A stretch of 64,000 nucleotides of DNA from Clostridia bacterium (GTDB lineage: Bacteria > Bacillota > Clostridia > Acetivibrionales > DSM-2933), in contig JAOABQ010000070.1 of NCBI GenBank assembly GCA_026418275.1, positions 62,001 to 126,000 of the forward strand, written 5' to 3'. The notes under the pieces are model-generated. The model saw only the letters and a list, made by a program, of their open reading frames with translations. It was not told the DNA's origin and made no database searches. Position numbers and translations under genes: made by a program. Positions within the stretch are counted from its first letter, which is position 1; each line of letters starts with the position of its first letter. Below are positions 8,022 through 17,958 of the stretch, piece by piece.

Positions 8022-8825
8022 ATGATTTACTTATATATTTTTCTATTTTTAATAATTATTCTAGCTTATATGCGGTTTGAAGCCAGCTGGGTTCAAGTAA
8101 AGCACGTACGGTTTACAAAAAGTAAAGACCCGCTTAAAGTACTTCATTTATCGGATCTCCATGTCCATAGGCTCAAAGTTTCGTATGCAAAAATTAAGCA
8201 AATGATCGCTTTTCATAACCCCGACCTTATCATTATATCCGGGGATTTTATTGAAAAATCCGCACATATCCCCAAAGCACTCCATTTCCTCCAATATATC
8301 AAGGATGAGCATAAAGCCTTTTTATGTCTTGGAAACCATGACTATGAAGTTTTTTTGAATAATGAGGAAGGCCTCAAAGAATACATATGCAGCATTCAAA
8401 ATACCGGCTATTCGGTCTTGCATAACGCTTGCTATACATTTGAAAAAAAAGCAAAAAAATATAATTTGATCGGTATTGAAGATATAAGGTATAACCGGCA
8501 AGATATCGAAAAGGCCCTTAGCCTTTGTGATAAGGATGCAGCAATGAATATTGCATTTTCCCATAACCCCGACCTAGTCCTTCAATTTCAACAGGGCCAG
8601 GTGGATTACCTTTTTTGCGGGCATTTTCATGGTGGGCAAATATGGGCACCCTTTGACTTTGAATTCAAACTGCTGCGCAATGAAAAACTATGTAAAATGG
8701 GTATCAAGCGTGGATTGCACAAGGTTAACGGCATAAATCTTTATATCAACCGGGGCCTTGGGAATGTGTGTTTTCCGCTGCGCTTCTTCTCACGCCCCGA
8801 AATTACCATCTATTATTTGCCCTAA
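8022..8825 (+). CDS. Membrane-anchored calcineurin-like metallophosphoesterase (YkuE-like)
   Basis: 267 aa. An N-terminal hydrophobic helix (residues 1-17) anchors the enzyme. The five-block binuclear-metal signature follows: DLHVH (45-49), GDFIE, GNHDYE, SHNPD and GHFHGGQ. This is the arrangement of the YkuE/YaeI/LpxH-like group, which act on phosphoesters at the membrane; YkuE family proteins are linked to the cell envelope. The substrate is not predictable. The ribosome site is AGGAGA 7 nt before the ATG. It is monocistronic and convergent with pgi. Confidence 0.88.
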   Translation: MIYLYIFLFLIIILAYMRFEASWVQVKHVRFTKSKDPLKVLHLSDLHVHRLKVSYAKIKQMIAFHNPDLIIISGDFIEKSAHIPKALHFLQYIKDEHKAFLCLGNHDYEVFLNNEEGLKEYICSIQNTGYSVLHNACYTFEKKAKKYNLIGIEDIRYNRQDIEKALSLCDKDAAMNIAFSHNPDLVLQFQQGQVDYLFCGHFHGGQIWAPFDFEFKLLRNEKLCKMGIKRGLHKVNGINLYINRGLGNVCFPLRFFSRPEITIYYLP

Positions 8826-8956
8826 ACAACCACTTACAACTTTTATAGTGCTGCCGCTGGATTAACCTCTCTTAAATACGCTTGTCAACGCATTTTAATC
8901 TATGTAAATCACTTGTATATCATGCTAATTTGCAAATATTCCTCATAAAATAAAAA

Positions 8957-8996
8957 AGATACTTAGGATGCGTTTCATTCATTATCCCAAGTATCT
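8957..8996. terminator. Terminator, mainly for pgi
   Basis: Stem AGATACTT-GGAT/ATCC-AAGTATCT with a 14-nt loop. The minus-strand tail is TTTTTTATTTT. It may also stop the convergent phosphoesterase transcript. Confidence 0.85.
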
Positions 8997-9021
8997 TTCT
9001 CTATTTAAATCATTCTATTTG

Positions 9022-10377
9022 TTATTTACCGTACAAACGGTTTTCCAGCTTCTTCTTTTCCTCTTCAAATCCAGGCTTTCCAAGCAATGCAAACATATTT
9101 TTCTTATATGCTTCTACCCCCGGTTGATTAAATGGGTTTACTCCAAGCAGGTATCCGCTGATCCCACATGCTTTTTCAAAGAAGTAAACCATGCTGCCGA
9201 AGTAGTAATCGCTAAGTTCCGGTACATTCACAATGAGGTTTGGAACCCCGCCGTCCATATGGGCTAAAAGTGTGCCTTCAAAGGCTTTCTTATTTACAAA
9301 ATCGATCTCTTTTCCTTCCAGGAAGTTAAGACCATCCAAGTCATCCTTATCTGCTTTAATTACAATGCTTTTTCTAGGCTTTTCAATATTGATTACCGTT
9401 TCAAACAGATTTCTAAGTCCATCCTGGATATATTGTCCCATAGAATGCAAGTCTGCCGAAAAATCAACCCCAGCCGGGAAAATGCCCTTTTGGTCCTTCC
9501 CTTCGCTCTCCCCGTACAATTGTTTCCACCACTCAGTGAAATAATGAAGCGCCGGTTCATAGTTTACCATGATTTCTATGGTCTTGTTCTTTCTATAGAG
9601 TGCATTTCTTGCAGCTGCATATTGGTAACAGTCATTCTCTGAAAGATTTGTATTGGAATACAGTTCATATGCAGCTTGCGCCCCCTGCATCATTTTATCG
9701 ATATCAACACCGCTTACTGCAATGGGTAAGAGTCCAACAGCCGTTAAAACAGAGAATCTTCCTCCAACATCGTCGGGTACAACAAAGGTTTCATACTTTT
9801 CCTCTACCGCGAGCTTTCTAAGGGCTCCCTTGGATTTGTCGGTTGTCGCATAGATTCTTTTTGCCGCGCCTTCTTTACCGTATTTCTTTTCCATATATTC
9901 TTTAAAAATTCTAAATGCGATAGCTGGCTCTGTCGTTGTTCCGGACTTTGAAATTACATTCACTGATATTTCCTTACCTTCAATAAGTTCAAGCAAATCA
10001 GCTATGTATGTAGAGCTTATATTATTCCCTACAAAATAGATTTCCGGCAATTTTCTGGCTGTTTTTGAAAGGCTGTTGTAGAAAGTATGTGACAGTGCAT
10101 CAATCGCAGCTTTGGCACCAAGGTAGGAACCCCCGATACCGATTACAATTAAAACGTCTGAATCGGATTTTATTCTTTGTGCTGCATCCTTAATTCTTTG
10201 AAATTCTTCCTTATCATAATTGAATGGAAGGTTTACCCAACCGACAAAATCATTCCCCGGTCCGGTTTTTTCATGGAGCATTTGGTGTGCTGTCTTAATA
10301 AAACCATCCAGGTAGGTAATTTCATCTTCGTTTATAAACCCTAATGCCTTCTTATAATCAAACCGAATTTTTTGCAT
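9022..10377 (-). CDS. pgi: Glucose-6-phosphate isomerase
   Basis: Interconverts glucose 6-phosphate and fructose 6-phosphate in glycolysis. At about 451 aa it is the compact Firmicutes form. Diagnostic stretches include [16 protein letters not shown], the [13 protein letters not shown] sugar-phosphate loop, the [15 protein letters not shown] block and the C-terminal [16 protein letters not shown]. The annotated start is the second in-frame ATG: an AGGAGG element abuts the upstream ATG (10384-10386) but lies 9 nt from this one. It is a single-gene unit ended by a strong terminator. Confidence 0.97.
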   Translation of the reverse strand: MQKIRFDYKKALGFINEDEITYLDGFIKTAHQMLHEKTGPGNDFVGWVNLPFNYDKEEFQRIKDAAQRIKSDSDVLIVIGIGGSYLGAKAAIDALSHTFYNSLSKTARKLPEIYFVGNNISSTYIADLLELIEGKEISVNVISKSGTTTEPAIAFRIFKEYMEKKYGKEGAAKRIYATTDKSKGALRKLAVEEKYETFVVPDDVGGRFSVLTAVGLLPIAVSGVDIDKMMQGAQAAYELYSNTNLSENDCYQYAAARNALYRKNKTIEIMVNYEPALHYFTEWWKQLYGESEGKDQKGIFPAGVDFSADLHSMGQYIQDGLRNLFETVINIEKPRKSIVIKADKDDLDGLNFLEGKEIDFVNKKAFEGTLLAHMDGGVPNLIVNVPELSDYYFGSMVYFFEKACGISGYLLGVNPFNQPGVEAYKKNMFALLGKPGFEEEKKKLENRLYGK

Positions 10378-10550
10378 TGCTATCATCCTCCTATGTTTAT
10401 TTAAAATTAATCATTATCATATATACAAACAAGTGTAAACATCGTAAAATAAGCCATAACCAGTATTGAATTTCAAATTCTGTTTGGAAGTTATTTCACT
10501 GGCTGATGCTTTCCTACGCATTATAGCAAAGTTTGGTTTATTAAACAAGC

Positions 10551-10573
10551 ATATTGTGGATTTATCACAATAT
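10551..10573 (-). terminator. Weak hairpin after pcm
   Basis: ATATTGTG/CACAATAT, 8-bp stem with 7-nt loop, AT-rich, 27 bp past the pcm stop, with a tail containing TTGTTTAATAAA. It is a possible but weak terminator. Confidence 0.4.
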
Positions 10574-10599
10574 CTCACCGTGTATTGAGCATAAAGGCT

Positions 10600-11196
10600 T
10601 TAACTCTTCCAACCATATTCCCCTTTGAGTTCAACAAATACCACCTCTCCCAGTGATTTTTTGTTTACCCTGCCTTGATCATCCTTTTGAATCGCCAGAA
10701 GTTCTTGTCTTCCCTTTTCTCCAACAGGAACAATCATTTTTCCTCCAGGTTTAAGCTGCTCAACTAATGGATCGGGAATTTTTCCTGCCGCTGCGGTTAC
10801 CATAATCCTGTCATAGGGTGCATTTTCCTTCCAGCCCTCACTTCCGTTTCCTACCTTGAAATGAATGTTGTTATAACCCAATTTGTGAAGCCTTTCCTGT
10901 GCTTTCAGGGATAACTCGTCAATCTTTTCAACCGTATAAACTTGACCTGCAAATTCAGCAAGAAAAGCTGTTTGATACCCTGATCCGGTACCAATTTCCA
11001 AAACCTTCAGGTCTTTTCCCAAATCCAATTTTTGTGTCATTCCATAAACAAGGCTTGGTTGAGATATTGTCTGCTCAAAACCGATGGGAAGGGCTTCATC
11101 ATAGTCCGCATATTTTTTGTAATCGTTATCTATAAATTGTGAGCGGTCCAAATTTTTAAAGAAATGATACAATTCGTTATGATTCAAAAAATCCAT
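10600..11196 (-). CDS. pcm: Protein-L-isoaspartate O-methyltransferase
   Basis: SAM-dependent repair methyltransferase acting on isoaspartyl residues of aged proteins. 198 aa. SAM motif I is VLEIGTGSGYQTAFLAEF, followed by VYTVEKI (motif post-I), GNGSEGW and the PYDRIMVTAAAGKIPDPL block; GGKMIVPVG follows. The N-terminal IGFEQTISQPSLVYGMTQ matches the family substrate-binding segment. It starts at ATG with a GGAG-type site, is monocistronic, and is divergent from the spore protein gene. Protein repair genes often aid survival of spores or stationary cells, but that is only context here. Confidence 0.93.
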   Translation of the reverse strand: MDFLNHNELYHFFKNLDRSQFIDNDYKKYADYDEALPIGFEQTISQPSLVYGMTQKLDLGKDLKVLEIGTGSGYQTAFLAEFAGQVYTVEKIDELSLKAQERLHKLGYNNIHFKVGNGSEGWKENAPYDRIMVTAAAGKIPDPLVEQLKPGGKMIVPVGEKGRQELLAIQKDDQGRVNKKSLGEVVFVELKGEYGWKS

Positions 11197-11369
11197 ACTT
11201 ATCTCCTCTCAATATGGCTTCAGCCATCCAGGTATTTTTTATAACAAAGAAATTTATTATTATTTTTTCTAATTTTGCATTAATTTAATACGTAATAAAA
11301 TTCATTTTTCGTAGAAAATAATGATAAGAAATAAAAAAACAAAACTAAAATAAAAAAGAAGGTGAACGT

Positions 11370-11591
11370 ATGTCAAGACCAAAAACGCCATTGGTTCCTG
11401 AAGCCCGCGAAGCGCTTACCCGATTCAAATTGGAATGTGCCGAGGAGATTGGACATCTTCAATATGTGAAAGAAAATAACGACCACTACAAAGGTGACGT
11501 TCCTGCCAAAGTGAATGGACATGAAGGTGGTCCTATCGGCGGCCAAATGGTTAAGAGAATGATTGAAATGATTGAAAGTCAATATCGTTAA
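11370..11591 (+). CDS. Alpha/beta-type small acid-soluble spore protein
   Basis: 73-aa DNA-binding protein of the dormant spore core. RFKLECAEEIG corresponds to the GPR-protease cleavage region, and NGHEGGPIGGQMVKRMIEMIE is the conserved C-terminal DNA-binding signature of this family. The ribosome site is GAAGGTG. It is monocistronic with its own terminator, as usual for ssp genes, which are read by sigma-G in the forespore; I could not pick a convincing sigma-G promoter by eye. It shows that the organism sporulates. Confidence 0.95.
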   Translation: MSRPKTPLVPEAREALTRFKLECAEEIGHLQYVKENNDHYKGDVPAKVNGHEGGPIGGQMVKRMIEMIESQYR

Positions 11592-11594
11592 TTA

Positions 11595-11627
11595 AAAAGT
11601 GTCAGTACATATGCTACTGGCACTTTT
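11595..11627 (+). terminator. Terminator of the spore protein gene
   Basis: AAAAGTGTCAGTA against TACTGGCACTTTT (one G-T pair), loop of 7 nt, 4 bp after the stop codon; tail TTTTATTG. Confidence 0.88.
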
Positions 11628-12068
11628 ATTGTGCACAGGGAAATAAATTCTATTCCCACATATATTGAATGCGATCTACTTTGTTTATACTTCCTTACCT
11701 CTAAAGTTCAACTTTCCCTCTATAAAAAATTATAATCCCTTTATAAGATATATCTTGAAATTTTTAAAATTAAGTATATAATAAGTATTATGTTAAATAT
11801 AGGTTAATTGTATAATGTCTATTTCACCTTTATATTAACAACATTTCGTGACGTTTTAATTATTTCCCCTCTTTATGTAATCTAATTGATGCTTTTCTTA
11901 AAATACTCTGTCGAATTAGCAAAAATATCTAAGGTTTGTTGTACTCCTCACCATAAATGAATAAAATATATCTTGCAGTTTGGTTTACCAATATTAAGCA
12001 ATTAAGCAGCTTTTAATTCCACCTTTTCAAAGTATATTTAAATAGTTCTATATATTAGCATCAACCAT
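11628..12068. other. Long AT-rich intergenic region
   Basis: About 440 bp with no coding signal on either strand. It contains a short match (11658-11675, CATATATTGAATGCGAT) to the left end of the dispersed palindromic repeat described at 19903, probably a decayed copy. The rest holds only AT-rich runs. Confidence 0.5.
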
Positions 12069-12150
12069 TTGGCAGAGTGTACATCGGATGCTTCCGCGAT
12101 ACTCACGACAGACGTGTGATTCGATTTATCGTGCCTTCTCTGATTGCCAA
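12069..12150 (+). promoter_or_regulatory. Structured GC-rich leader of the 90-aa gene
   Basis: A GC-richer island inside AT-rich DNA. The outer stem TTGGCA-GAG pairs with CTC-(TGAT)-TGCCAA; within it, CGAT...CACG-ACAGA-CGTG...ATTCG can form a second hairpin, and CGAT-TTAT-ATCG-like pairings alternate with it. It ends 34 nt before the start codon of the gene at 12184. This is consistent with an uncharacterised cis-regulatory RNA. It does not match a class I can name. Confidence 0.4.
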
Positions 12151-12183
12151 GGTGATATATTTTTTGACAAGGAGGTCTTTATT

Positions 12184-12456
12184 ATGGTTTTTCATGGAAA
12201 TGTTACTGATTATGACGCATCCACACGTTCCTATTTAATTAATTTTCGTGCATCTTCAGAAAGTATTAATGATTTTGGCGGATATGCCGAAATATTTTTA
12301 AGATACGGAAAAACAAAATATAGATTTTTTAATCATCGCAGTGATAGTTTGGATCATAAAACAATGCAGCTTTTAAAAGCAAATTTATTAAAAACAATTT
12401 ACCACTTTAATGAAGACCGGATAACCCGGATAGAAGAATACCGTATAAAAAAATAA
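12184..12456 (+). CDS. Hypothetical protein, 90 aa
   Basis: I do not recognise this protein. The start is ATG at 12184 with a strong AAGGAGGT site; the frame is open upstream to 12088, but without a ribosome site and through the structured leader. It is soluble, mixed polar and aromatic (YLINFRASSESINDFGGYAE, FLRYGKTKYRFFNH), with a basic, helical C-terminus (IEEYRIKK). It is monocistronic, followed by an AT-rich stretch and convergent with pheT. Confidence 0.65.
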   Translation: MVFHGNVTDYDASTRSYLINFRASSESINDFGGYAEIFLRYGKTKYRFFNHRSDSLDHKTMQLLKANLLKTIYHFNEDRITRIEEYRIKK

Positions 12457-12571
12457 AAAATTTAAAATAGAGTTTGTAAGTTTAGAGGCTACTCCTCCCC
12501 TACAAAAAACCTCCCCTATAAAATCATGGCCCTTCTACAAACAAAAAACACTCCCCACATCACTTCAAAAA

Positions 12572-12600
12572 AAACGGTGTCGTTCCCCACGACACCGTTT
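12572..12600 (-). terminator. Terminator of pheST
   Basis: AAACGGTGTCG/CGACACCGTTT, 11-bp perfect stem, 7-nt loop; the minus-strand tail is TTTTTTTTG. It lies 21 bp past the pheT stop. Confidence 0.93.
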
Positions 12601-12621
12601 CTTTCACTACAATCCCAAGGA

Positions 12622-15012
12622 TCACTCTCTCAAATGAGCACCAATTTTGTTTTTGAGTCCATCCAATATTTTAGTCATTACCTTATTCACTTCTTCATCA
12701 ACCAAAGTCCGGTCATCCGCCCTAAAGGTTATTGAATATGCAACACTCTTCATACCTTCAGGAATCTGTTTTCCTTTGTACACATCAAAAAGCTTCACAG
12801 CTTCCAGGATCTTTCCTGACCGTTCCTTGATCACTGCTTCAATTTGCTTAACCAGGATATCATCCTTTACCAGCATGGCGATATCTCTTGTAATTGCAGG
12901 GAACTTAGGCAACGGCTTATATTCTGATTTCATGGACGCATTTTCTACTAAATCCTCAACATCTACTACACCCAGATAGGTTCTTTCTGCACATTCAAAC
13001 TTTTCTACCACATCAGGATGGACTTCACCAAAGATACCTGCTTTCTTCCCATTGATCACAATGCTTGCACATCTTCCCGGGTGATAAGTGGGATTATCCC
13101 TATCCGGCTCAAATTCGTACTTGGTGATTCGAAGGGTAGCGAATAATTCTTCCAAAACCCCTTTCATATCGTAAAAATCACCGTTCCCATACATCCCCAA
13201 GGTTAAAACAGGTTTTTCATATGGGAGTTTATCTACGGGTATGCTTTGAGGCAAATAGACAAAGGACACTTCAAAGAGATTTGCCGCCTCTATTCTTCGG
13301 TTATAGTTCCTGCTTAACACTTCCAACATATCCGGAACCGTTGTGGTTCTCATAATACTGTAATCTTCCCCTAACGGATTGGAGATTACTACAGCTTTTC
13401 TAATCTCACTATCCGCAGGCAGGCTGATTTCATCAAAAACCTTCGGACTGGTAAAAGAATAGGTATAAGTTTCGGATAAACCGCAGGCGATCATGGTATC
13501 CTTAATCATATCCTCTACCTTTTGCTTAAGAGTTTTCTTACCCTGGGTAGAGGCTTTCCCGAGAAGAAGTGTTGGCTTGATTTTATTATATCCATAAAAT
13601 CTCGCTACCTCTTCTGCCAAGTCCGCTTCCCCCTCAACATCCGGCCTGAAGCTTGGAACTTTCAGTGTCAGCTCTCTTTCATTCACTTCAAACTCCAGTG
13701 CTTTAAAAATCTTGAGCATTTCTTCGGTATTTAAGGAAATTCCTAAGAATGTATTTATTTTTTCAGGATTTAGCTTTAAAAACCTTTCCTTTGCCTTATT
13801 CGGATAACAATCAATAATTCCCTTACAAACGGTTCCAATGCCTAGTTCTTCAACCAACTGTGCTGCCCTATCTATGGCAGTCACTACATTTTCTACATCC
13901 AATCCCTTTTCAAAACGTCCGGATGCCTCGGTCCGAATACCTACCTTTTTGGCGGTTAGACGAACTGAAATTCCGTCGAAATTGGCAGACTCGAAAAGGA
14001 TGGTTTTCGTTTTTTCGCTTACCTCCGAGTTAGCGCCTCCCATGACCCCTGCAATTGCAACCGGTTTTTTCCCGTCCGCAATCACCAGCATGGATTGATC
14101 CAGCTTTCTTTCCTGATCATCCAGTGTCTTGATGGTTTCTCCTTCAGCCGCTCTTCTTACGATAATTTTTTTATCTTCCAGATCCTCGAGATCAAAAGCG
14201 TGCATGGGCTGCCCCAACTCAAGCATTACATAATTCGTAATATCAACGATATTATTTATCGGACGGACTCCTGCCGCCTTCAACCGATCCCTCATCCACT
14301 TCGGTGAAGGCCCTATTTTTACATCCTTAACAATTCTTGCTGCATACCTGGGGCACAAATCCGGGTCCTTTATCTCAACAGCCGCATACTGGTCAGCTGC
14401 ATCTCCTTCTTCTTTCACCTTGATATTTAACTTTTTAAATTCAGTGTCCAAAGTTACTCGAGACTCCCTTGCAATCCCAAGCATACTAAAGCAGTCCGGC
14501 CGGTTTGAAGTGATTTCAAACTCCACGACAGTCTCATTAATCCCCAGAACTTCTTTTATATCCTTCCCTAAAGGCAAACCACTCTCTAAAATAAAGATTC
14601 CGTCCTCCGGCGCTTCCGGAAAATCTTCTTTGGTCAGATTGAGTTCTCCGATAGAACACATCATTCCACAGGATTCAACACCTCTTAACTTACCTTTGGA
14701 TATTTTCTTATCCCCCGGAAGGGTAGCACCTACAAGAGCTACAGGAATTGTATCCCCAAGCTTTATATTTTGTGCACCTGTCACAACCTGAATAACTTCA
14801 CTTCCTATATCTACCTTTGAAACCTGAAGCTTATCCGCATCCGGATGCTTTTCCAAAGAAACGATTTTTCCTACAACAACCTTTGTAATGTCCTCTCCCT
14901 GAACCTCTATACCCTCAACCTTGGACCCTGACATAGTCAGCGCATCCCCGTATTCCTTCGGGCTAACATTTATGTCAACATAATCTCTAAGCCAACTCAT
15001 CGGTACTTTCAT
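12622..15012 (-). CDS. pheT: Phenylalanine-tRNA ligase beta subunit
   Basis: Large subunit of the alpha2-beta2 enzyme that charges tRNA-Phe. 796 aa, normal for bacteria. Order: N-terminal EMAP/OB-type tRNA-binding domain (about 40-150, KHPDADKLQVSKVDIG), B3/B4 editing region (around 210-400, including NNIVDITNYVMLELGQPMHAFD), B5 domain, catalytic-like core, and C-terminal ferredoxin-fold anticodon-binding domain (PKFPAITRDIAMLV, ending SITFRADDRTLVDEEVN). It lies 20 bp downstream of pheS with a GGAAGGGAG ribosome site and is under the same T-box leader. Confidence 0.97.
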   Translation of the reverse strand: MKVPMSWLRDYVDINVSPKEYGDALTMSGSKVEGIEVQGEDITKVVVGKIVSLEKHPDADKLQVSKVDIGSEVIQVVTGAQNIKLGDTIPVALVGATLPGDKKISKGKLRGVESCGMMCSIGELNLTKEDFPEAPEDGIFILESGLPLGKDIKEVLGINETVVEFEITSNRPDCFSMLGIARESRVTLDTEFKKLNIKVKEEGDAADQYAAVEIKDPDLCPRYAARIVKDVKIGPSPKWMRDRLKAAGVRPINNIVDITNYVMLELGQPMHAFDLEDLEDKKIIVRRAAEGETIKTLDDQERKLDQSMLVIADGKKPVAIAGVMGGANSEVSEKTKTILFESANFDGISVRLTAKKVGIRTEASGRFEKGLDVENVVTAIDRAAQLVEELGIGTVCKGIIDCYPNKAKERFLKLNPEKINTFLGISLNTEEMLKIFKALEFEVNERELTLKVPSFRPDVEGEADLAEEVARFYGYNKIKPTLLLGKASTQGKKTLKQKVEDMIKDTMIACGLSETYTYSFTSPKVFDEISLPADSEIRKAVVISNPLGEDYSIMRTTTVPDMLEVLSRNYNRRIEAANLFEVSFVYLPQSIPVDKLPYEKPVLTLGMYGNGDFYDMKGVLEELFATLRITKYEFEPDRDNPTYHPGRCASIVINGKKAGIFGEVHPDVVEKFECAERTYLGVVDVEDLVENASMKSEYKPLPKFPAITRDIAMLVKDDILVKQIEAVIKERSGKILEAVKLFDVYKGKQIPEGMKSVAYSITFRADDRTLVDEEVNKVMTKILDGLKNKIGAHLRE

Positions 15013-15032
15013 TTTTTCCAGCTCCCTTCCTC

Positions 15033-16052
15033 TTAAAATTGTTTTAGGAATCTAACGTCATTTTCATATAAATGGCGCAAATCATCGATATTAAATCTTC
15101 CCATGGCAGTCCTTTCAACCCCTAAACCAAAGGCAAATCCACTGTAAACTTCAGGGTCAATTCCACAAATCTTGAGAACCTTAGGGTGTACCATGCCGGC
15201 CCCCAAAATTTCTATCCACCCTTCATTTTTACATACCCTGCATCCTTTACCGCCACAAGTCCAGCAGGATACATCTACCTCCGCACTGGGTTCGGTAAAC
15301 GGGAAGTGATGCGGTCTTAGCCTGATCTTTGTATTCTCGCCGAATATACTCTTGGCAAAAACCTCAAGGGTTCCTACCAAGTCTCCCATGGTCACTCCCT
15401 TATCCACAACAAGTCCTTCCACCTGATGGAATATGGGGGAATGGGTTGCATCCACTGCATCGGAGCGGTATACCCTTCCCGGACAAATAATTTTTATAGG
15501 AGGCTGACTCTTCTCCATAATCCGGATCTGTACCGGGGATGTCTGTGTTCTTAAAAGCATGTTTTGATTGATATAGAACGTATCCTGGGTATCCCTTGCA
15601 GGATGCCCCTGTGGGATATTTAAAGCTTCAAAATTATAATAATCCAGCTCAATCTCGGGACCTTCGGCAATCTCGTAACCCATCCCTATAAATATATTTT
15701 TTATTTCATCCATTACCATACTAAGAGGATGTCTTTTCCCAAGGTTCTTCCTTTTTCCCGGAATAGTAACATCAATGACTTCCTTCTCTAAAGCAGAAGA
15801 CCTTTCCCTTCTCACAAGTTCCATTTTTGCATTTTCGATTTCGTTTTCCAGGAAAGCCCTAACTTCGTTTGCCAGTTGACCGATTACCGGCCTTTCCTCC
15901 GCAGATAGGGCACCCATTCCTCTTAAAACGGACGTAAGTTCACCCTTTTTCCCTAAAAATTTAATGCGGATATCTTCCAATTCCTGAATAGATTTAATGT
16001 TTGAAAGTTCCTTCTGGGCACTGTCCTTGATATTATTCAGCTGCTCCTTCAT
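15033..16052 (-). CDS. pheS: Phenylalanine-tRNA ligase alpha subunit
   Basis: Catalytic class II synthetase subunit. N-terminal coiled coil (1-90), then motifs [51 protein letters not shown] and [16 protein letters not shown]. About 339 aa. A cysteine cluster ([16 protein letters not shown]) is inserted near the C-terminal catalytic part, as in many PheS. The start chosen is the second in-frame ATG (16050-16052); the first, three codons earlier, is only 1 nt from the AAGGAGG site. Expression is controlled by the T-box leader directly upstream. Confidence 0.96.
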   Translation of the reverse strand: MKEQLNNIKDSAQKELSNIKSIQELEDIRIKFLGKKGELTSVLRGMGALSAEERPVIGQLANEVRAFLENEIENAKMELVRRERSSALEKEVIDVTIPGKRKNLGKRHPLSMVMDEIKNIFIGMGYEIAEGPEIELDYYNFEALNIPQGHPARDTQDTFYINQNMLLRTQTSPVQIRIMEKSQPPIKIICPGRVYRSDAVDATHSPIFHQVEGLVVDKGVTMGDLVGTLEVFAKSIFGENTKIRLRPHHFPFTEPSAEVDVSCWTCGGKGCRVCKNEGWIEILGAGMVHPKVLKICGIDPEVYSGFAFGLGVERTAMGRFNIDDLRHLYENDVRFLKQF

Positions 16053-16092
16053 ACTACACATTCCTCCTTATATCAAATTCTTTCTTTGCAAA

Positions 16093-16385
16093 AATCAAAA
16101 AACCTCCATCCCAAAAGGGACGAAGGTTAACTCCGCGGTACCACCCAAGTTTTTATTCATAATGCATAATAAACACTTCTCAATCTCTAACGGTTTTTTC
16201 CGGCATTTCCTACTATCCGTTCAAAAATGCAGCTTGGGAGGGAACTTCAACGGATAGTATCATTAAGGCACTTTCAGCCGCTGGTGCCTACTCTCTGTTA
16301 TGAACCAAAACCGTTTACTTTACTCCTTCATCGCTTTTAATCTATTCATTTTGCAATCATAAACATCCAAATTATGATTTGAAGT
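16093..16385 (-). promoter_or_regulatory. T-box riboswitch (tRNA-Phe), pheST leader
   Basis: On the minus strand the leader carries the T-box core GGGTGGTACCGCGG (16131-16144). It is followed by a terminator hairpin ACCTTCGTCCC-TTTT-GGGATGGAGGT with TTTTTT (about 16095-16125). Stem I contains the AGAGAGTAGGC element and a specifier region reading TTGAAGTTCC. The triplet after GAA-G is UUC (16242-16244), a Phe codon, matching the downstream operon. Uncharged tRNA-Phe would stabilise the antiterminator and raise pheST expression. Confidence 0.96.
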
Positions 16386-16414
16386 ATTATAACACATTTT
16401 TTTCTAATATACAA
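16386..16414 (-). promoter_or_regulatory. Promoter of the pheST T-box transcript
   Basis: Minus-strand -35 TTGTAT (16409-16414) and -10 TATAAT (16386-16391) with exactly 17 bp between them, placed just upstream of the T-box leader and abutting the rdgB stop. Confidence 0.85.
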
Positions 16415-16417
16415 CAA

Positions 16418-17026
16418 TCAAATTCCTCGATCCAAATCGATCTTTTTGAATTCCTCCACCATCTTTTTTAAAGCTCTTCCCCGGTGGCTTATTTTATGCT
16501 TATCCTCCGACTTCATCTGAGCAGTGGTCATATTGTATTCCGGCATATAAAAGAGCGGGTCATAGCCAAATCCATTGGTTCCCTTCGGCTCAAACCCAAT
16601 ATAGCCTTCACAAATCCCTTTTACCGTAAATTCTCTTCCATCCGGGAAAACTACCGCAACCGCACAAACAAACCTGGCAGTCCGCTTTTCAAGTTCTACC
16701 CCCTGGAGCATGCTTAGAAGTTTATTGTTGCGATCTTCATCCGATGCACCTTCCCCTGCAAAGCGGGCAGAATATATCCCCGGAGCCCCATCCAGACAGT
16801 CTACTTCCAGCCCCGAATCATCTGCCATGACAATTTCTCCGGTAAGCTTCAAAACCTCTTTTGCTTTAATCATGGCATTCTCTTCAAAGGTTGTTCCCGT
16901 TTCTTCAATGTCCTTAAAAATCCCCGCTTCCTCCATGGATATCACATCCACTTGAAAACCTCTCAAAATTTCTTGGATTTCCTTTAACTTCCCCTTATTC
17001 CGGGTTGCTACTATGAATTTTCTCAT
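16418..17026 (-). CDS. rdgB: XTP/dITP diphosphatase (RdgB/HAM1)
   Basis: Hydrolyses non-canonical purine triphosphates (XTP, dITP, ITP) to keep them out of nucleic acids. About 202 aa. The N-terminal [14 protein letters not shown] is the family P-loop-like start. The metal/nucleotide motif [20 protein letters not shown], the [20 protein letters not shown] block and the terminal SHRGRAL are all present. The start is taken at ATG 17024-17026, the canonical N-terminus; a GTG four codons upstream is also open. It overlaps the 3' end of rph by about 32 bp, so it is translationally coupled. Confidence 0.93.
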   Translation of the reverse strand: MRKFIVATRNKGKLKEIQEILRGFQVDVISMEEAGIFKDIEETGTTFEENAMIKAKEVLKLTGEIVMADDSGLEVDCLDGAPGIYSARFAGEGASDEDRNNKLLSMLQGVELEKRTARFVCAVAVVFPDGREFTVKGICEGYIGFEPKGTNGFGYDPLFYMPEYNMTTAQMKSEDKHKISHRGRALKKMVEEFKKIDLDRGI

Positions 17027-17771
17027 CCTTAGATACACTCCCTATCTCTTTTGCCAAGTCCCCCAACACCTGCCTCTGAACCTCAAATAATTTGCCTGCT
17101 CCTTCTTCAGCAAGGTTTAATAGCTTGTCAAACTGTTCTCTGCTAAAGGGGGACTGTTCAGCTGCTACTTGAATTTCAATAAATTTACCTTCTCCTGACA
17201 TTACTACATTCATATCCGCAATGGCATGTGAATCCTCACTGTAGCAAAGATCCAGCATTTCCACACCATGAATAATGCCTACACTGGTTGCTGCAACGAA
17301 ATCCGTAATCGGTATTTTGGATATTAACCCATCTTCTTTAAGCTTCCTGCACGCATCTACCAAAGCGATAAATGCACCTGTAATGGATGAGGTTCTCGTC
17401 CCTCCATCTGCTTGTATAACATCACAGTCTACAATAATTTGCCTTTCTCCCAAAAGATTTAAATTCACAACCGCCCTTAATGACCTGCCGATCAAACGCT
17501 GTATCTCCTGGCTTCTTCCGTTCAATTTCAGCTTGCTGATATCTCTTGTGTTGCGCACCTGGGTTGCTCTGGGAAGCATGGAATACTCTGCTGTTACCCA
17601 TCCTTCTCCACTCCCTTTTTTAAAGGGCGGAACCTTCTCGTCTACCGATGCGGTACAAATGACCTTGGTATCACCCATTTCAATTAAAACAGAACCTTCC
17701 GCGCTTTTTATATAATTTCTTGTGATTTTTACCGGCCTTAGCTGATTATTTTCTCTATGGTCAATTCTCAA
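16995..17771 (-). CDS. rph: Ribonuclease PH
   Basis: Phosphorolytic 3'-5' exoribonuclease that trims tRNA 3' ends. 258 aa; the family is usually about 240-255. Motifs: [16 protein letters not shown], the [13 protein letters not shown] block, [32 protein letters not shown] and [10 protein letters not shown]. It begins with TTG (17769-17771) 10 nt after AAAGGA; a nearby ATG is in another frame. The rph-rdgB pair is a common bacterial arrangement and the genes overlap here. The last 15 residues are polar and variable. Confidence 0.95.
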   Translation of the reverse strand: MRIDHRENNQLRPVKITRNYIKSAEGSVLIEMGDTKVICTASVDEKVPPFKKGSGEGWVTAEYSMLPRATQVRNTRDISKLKLNGRSQEIQRLIGRSLRAVVNLNLLGERQIIVDCDVIQADGGTRTSSITGAFIALVDACRKLKEDGLISKIPITDFVAATSVGIIHGVEMLDLCYSEDSHAIADMNVVMSGEGKFIEIQVAAEQSPFSREQFDKLLNLAEEGAGKLFEVQRQVLGDLAKEIGSVSKDEKIHSSNPE

Positions 17772-17958
17772 ACTTATTCATTCCTTTCTATGAAATCATC
17801 CTTTAAATAAATAGTATTTGCCAATGATTAATGTAATATTATCATAAATTGCAAAAAGAAGTATAGACTGGTTTTAAAATTCTTTTTCGGTTGTTTTTTT
17901 GAACCTTTGAAGTGTGCATGAATATAATGAAATAGAGTAAATATGCGAGGCTTCTTAT

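Noticed and set aside
12088..12183. N-terminal extension of the 90-aa protein gene
   Set aside because: The upstream ATG (12088) has no ribosome site and lies within the structured leader, while the ATG at 12184 has an AAGGAGGT site.
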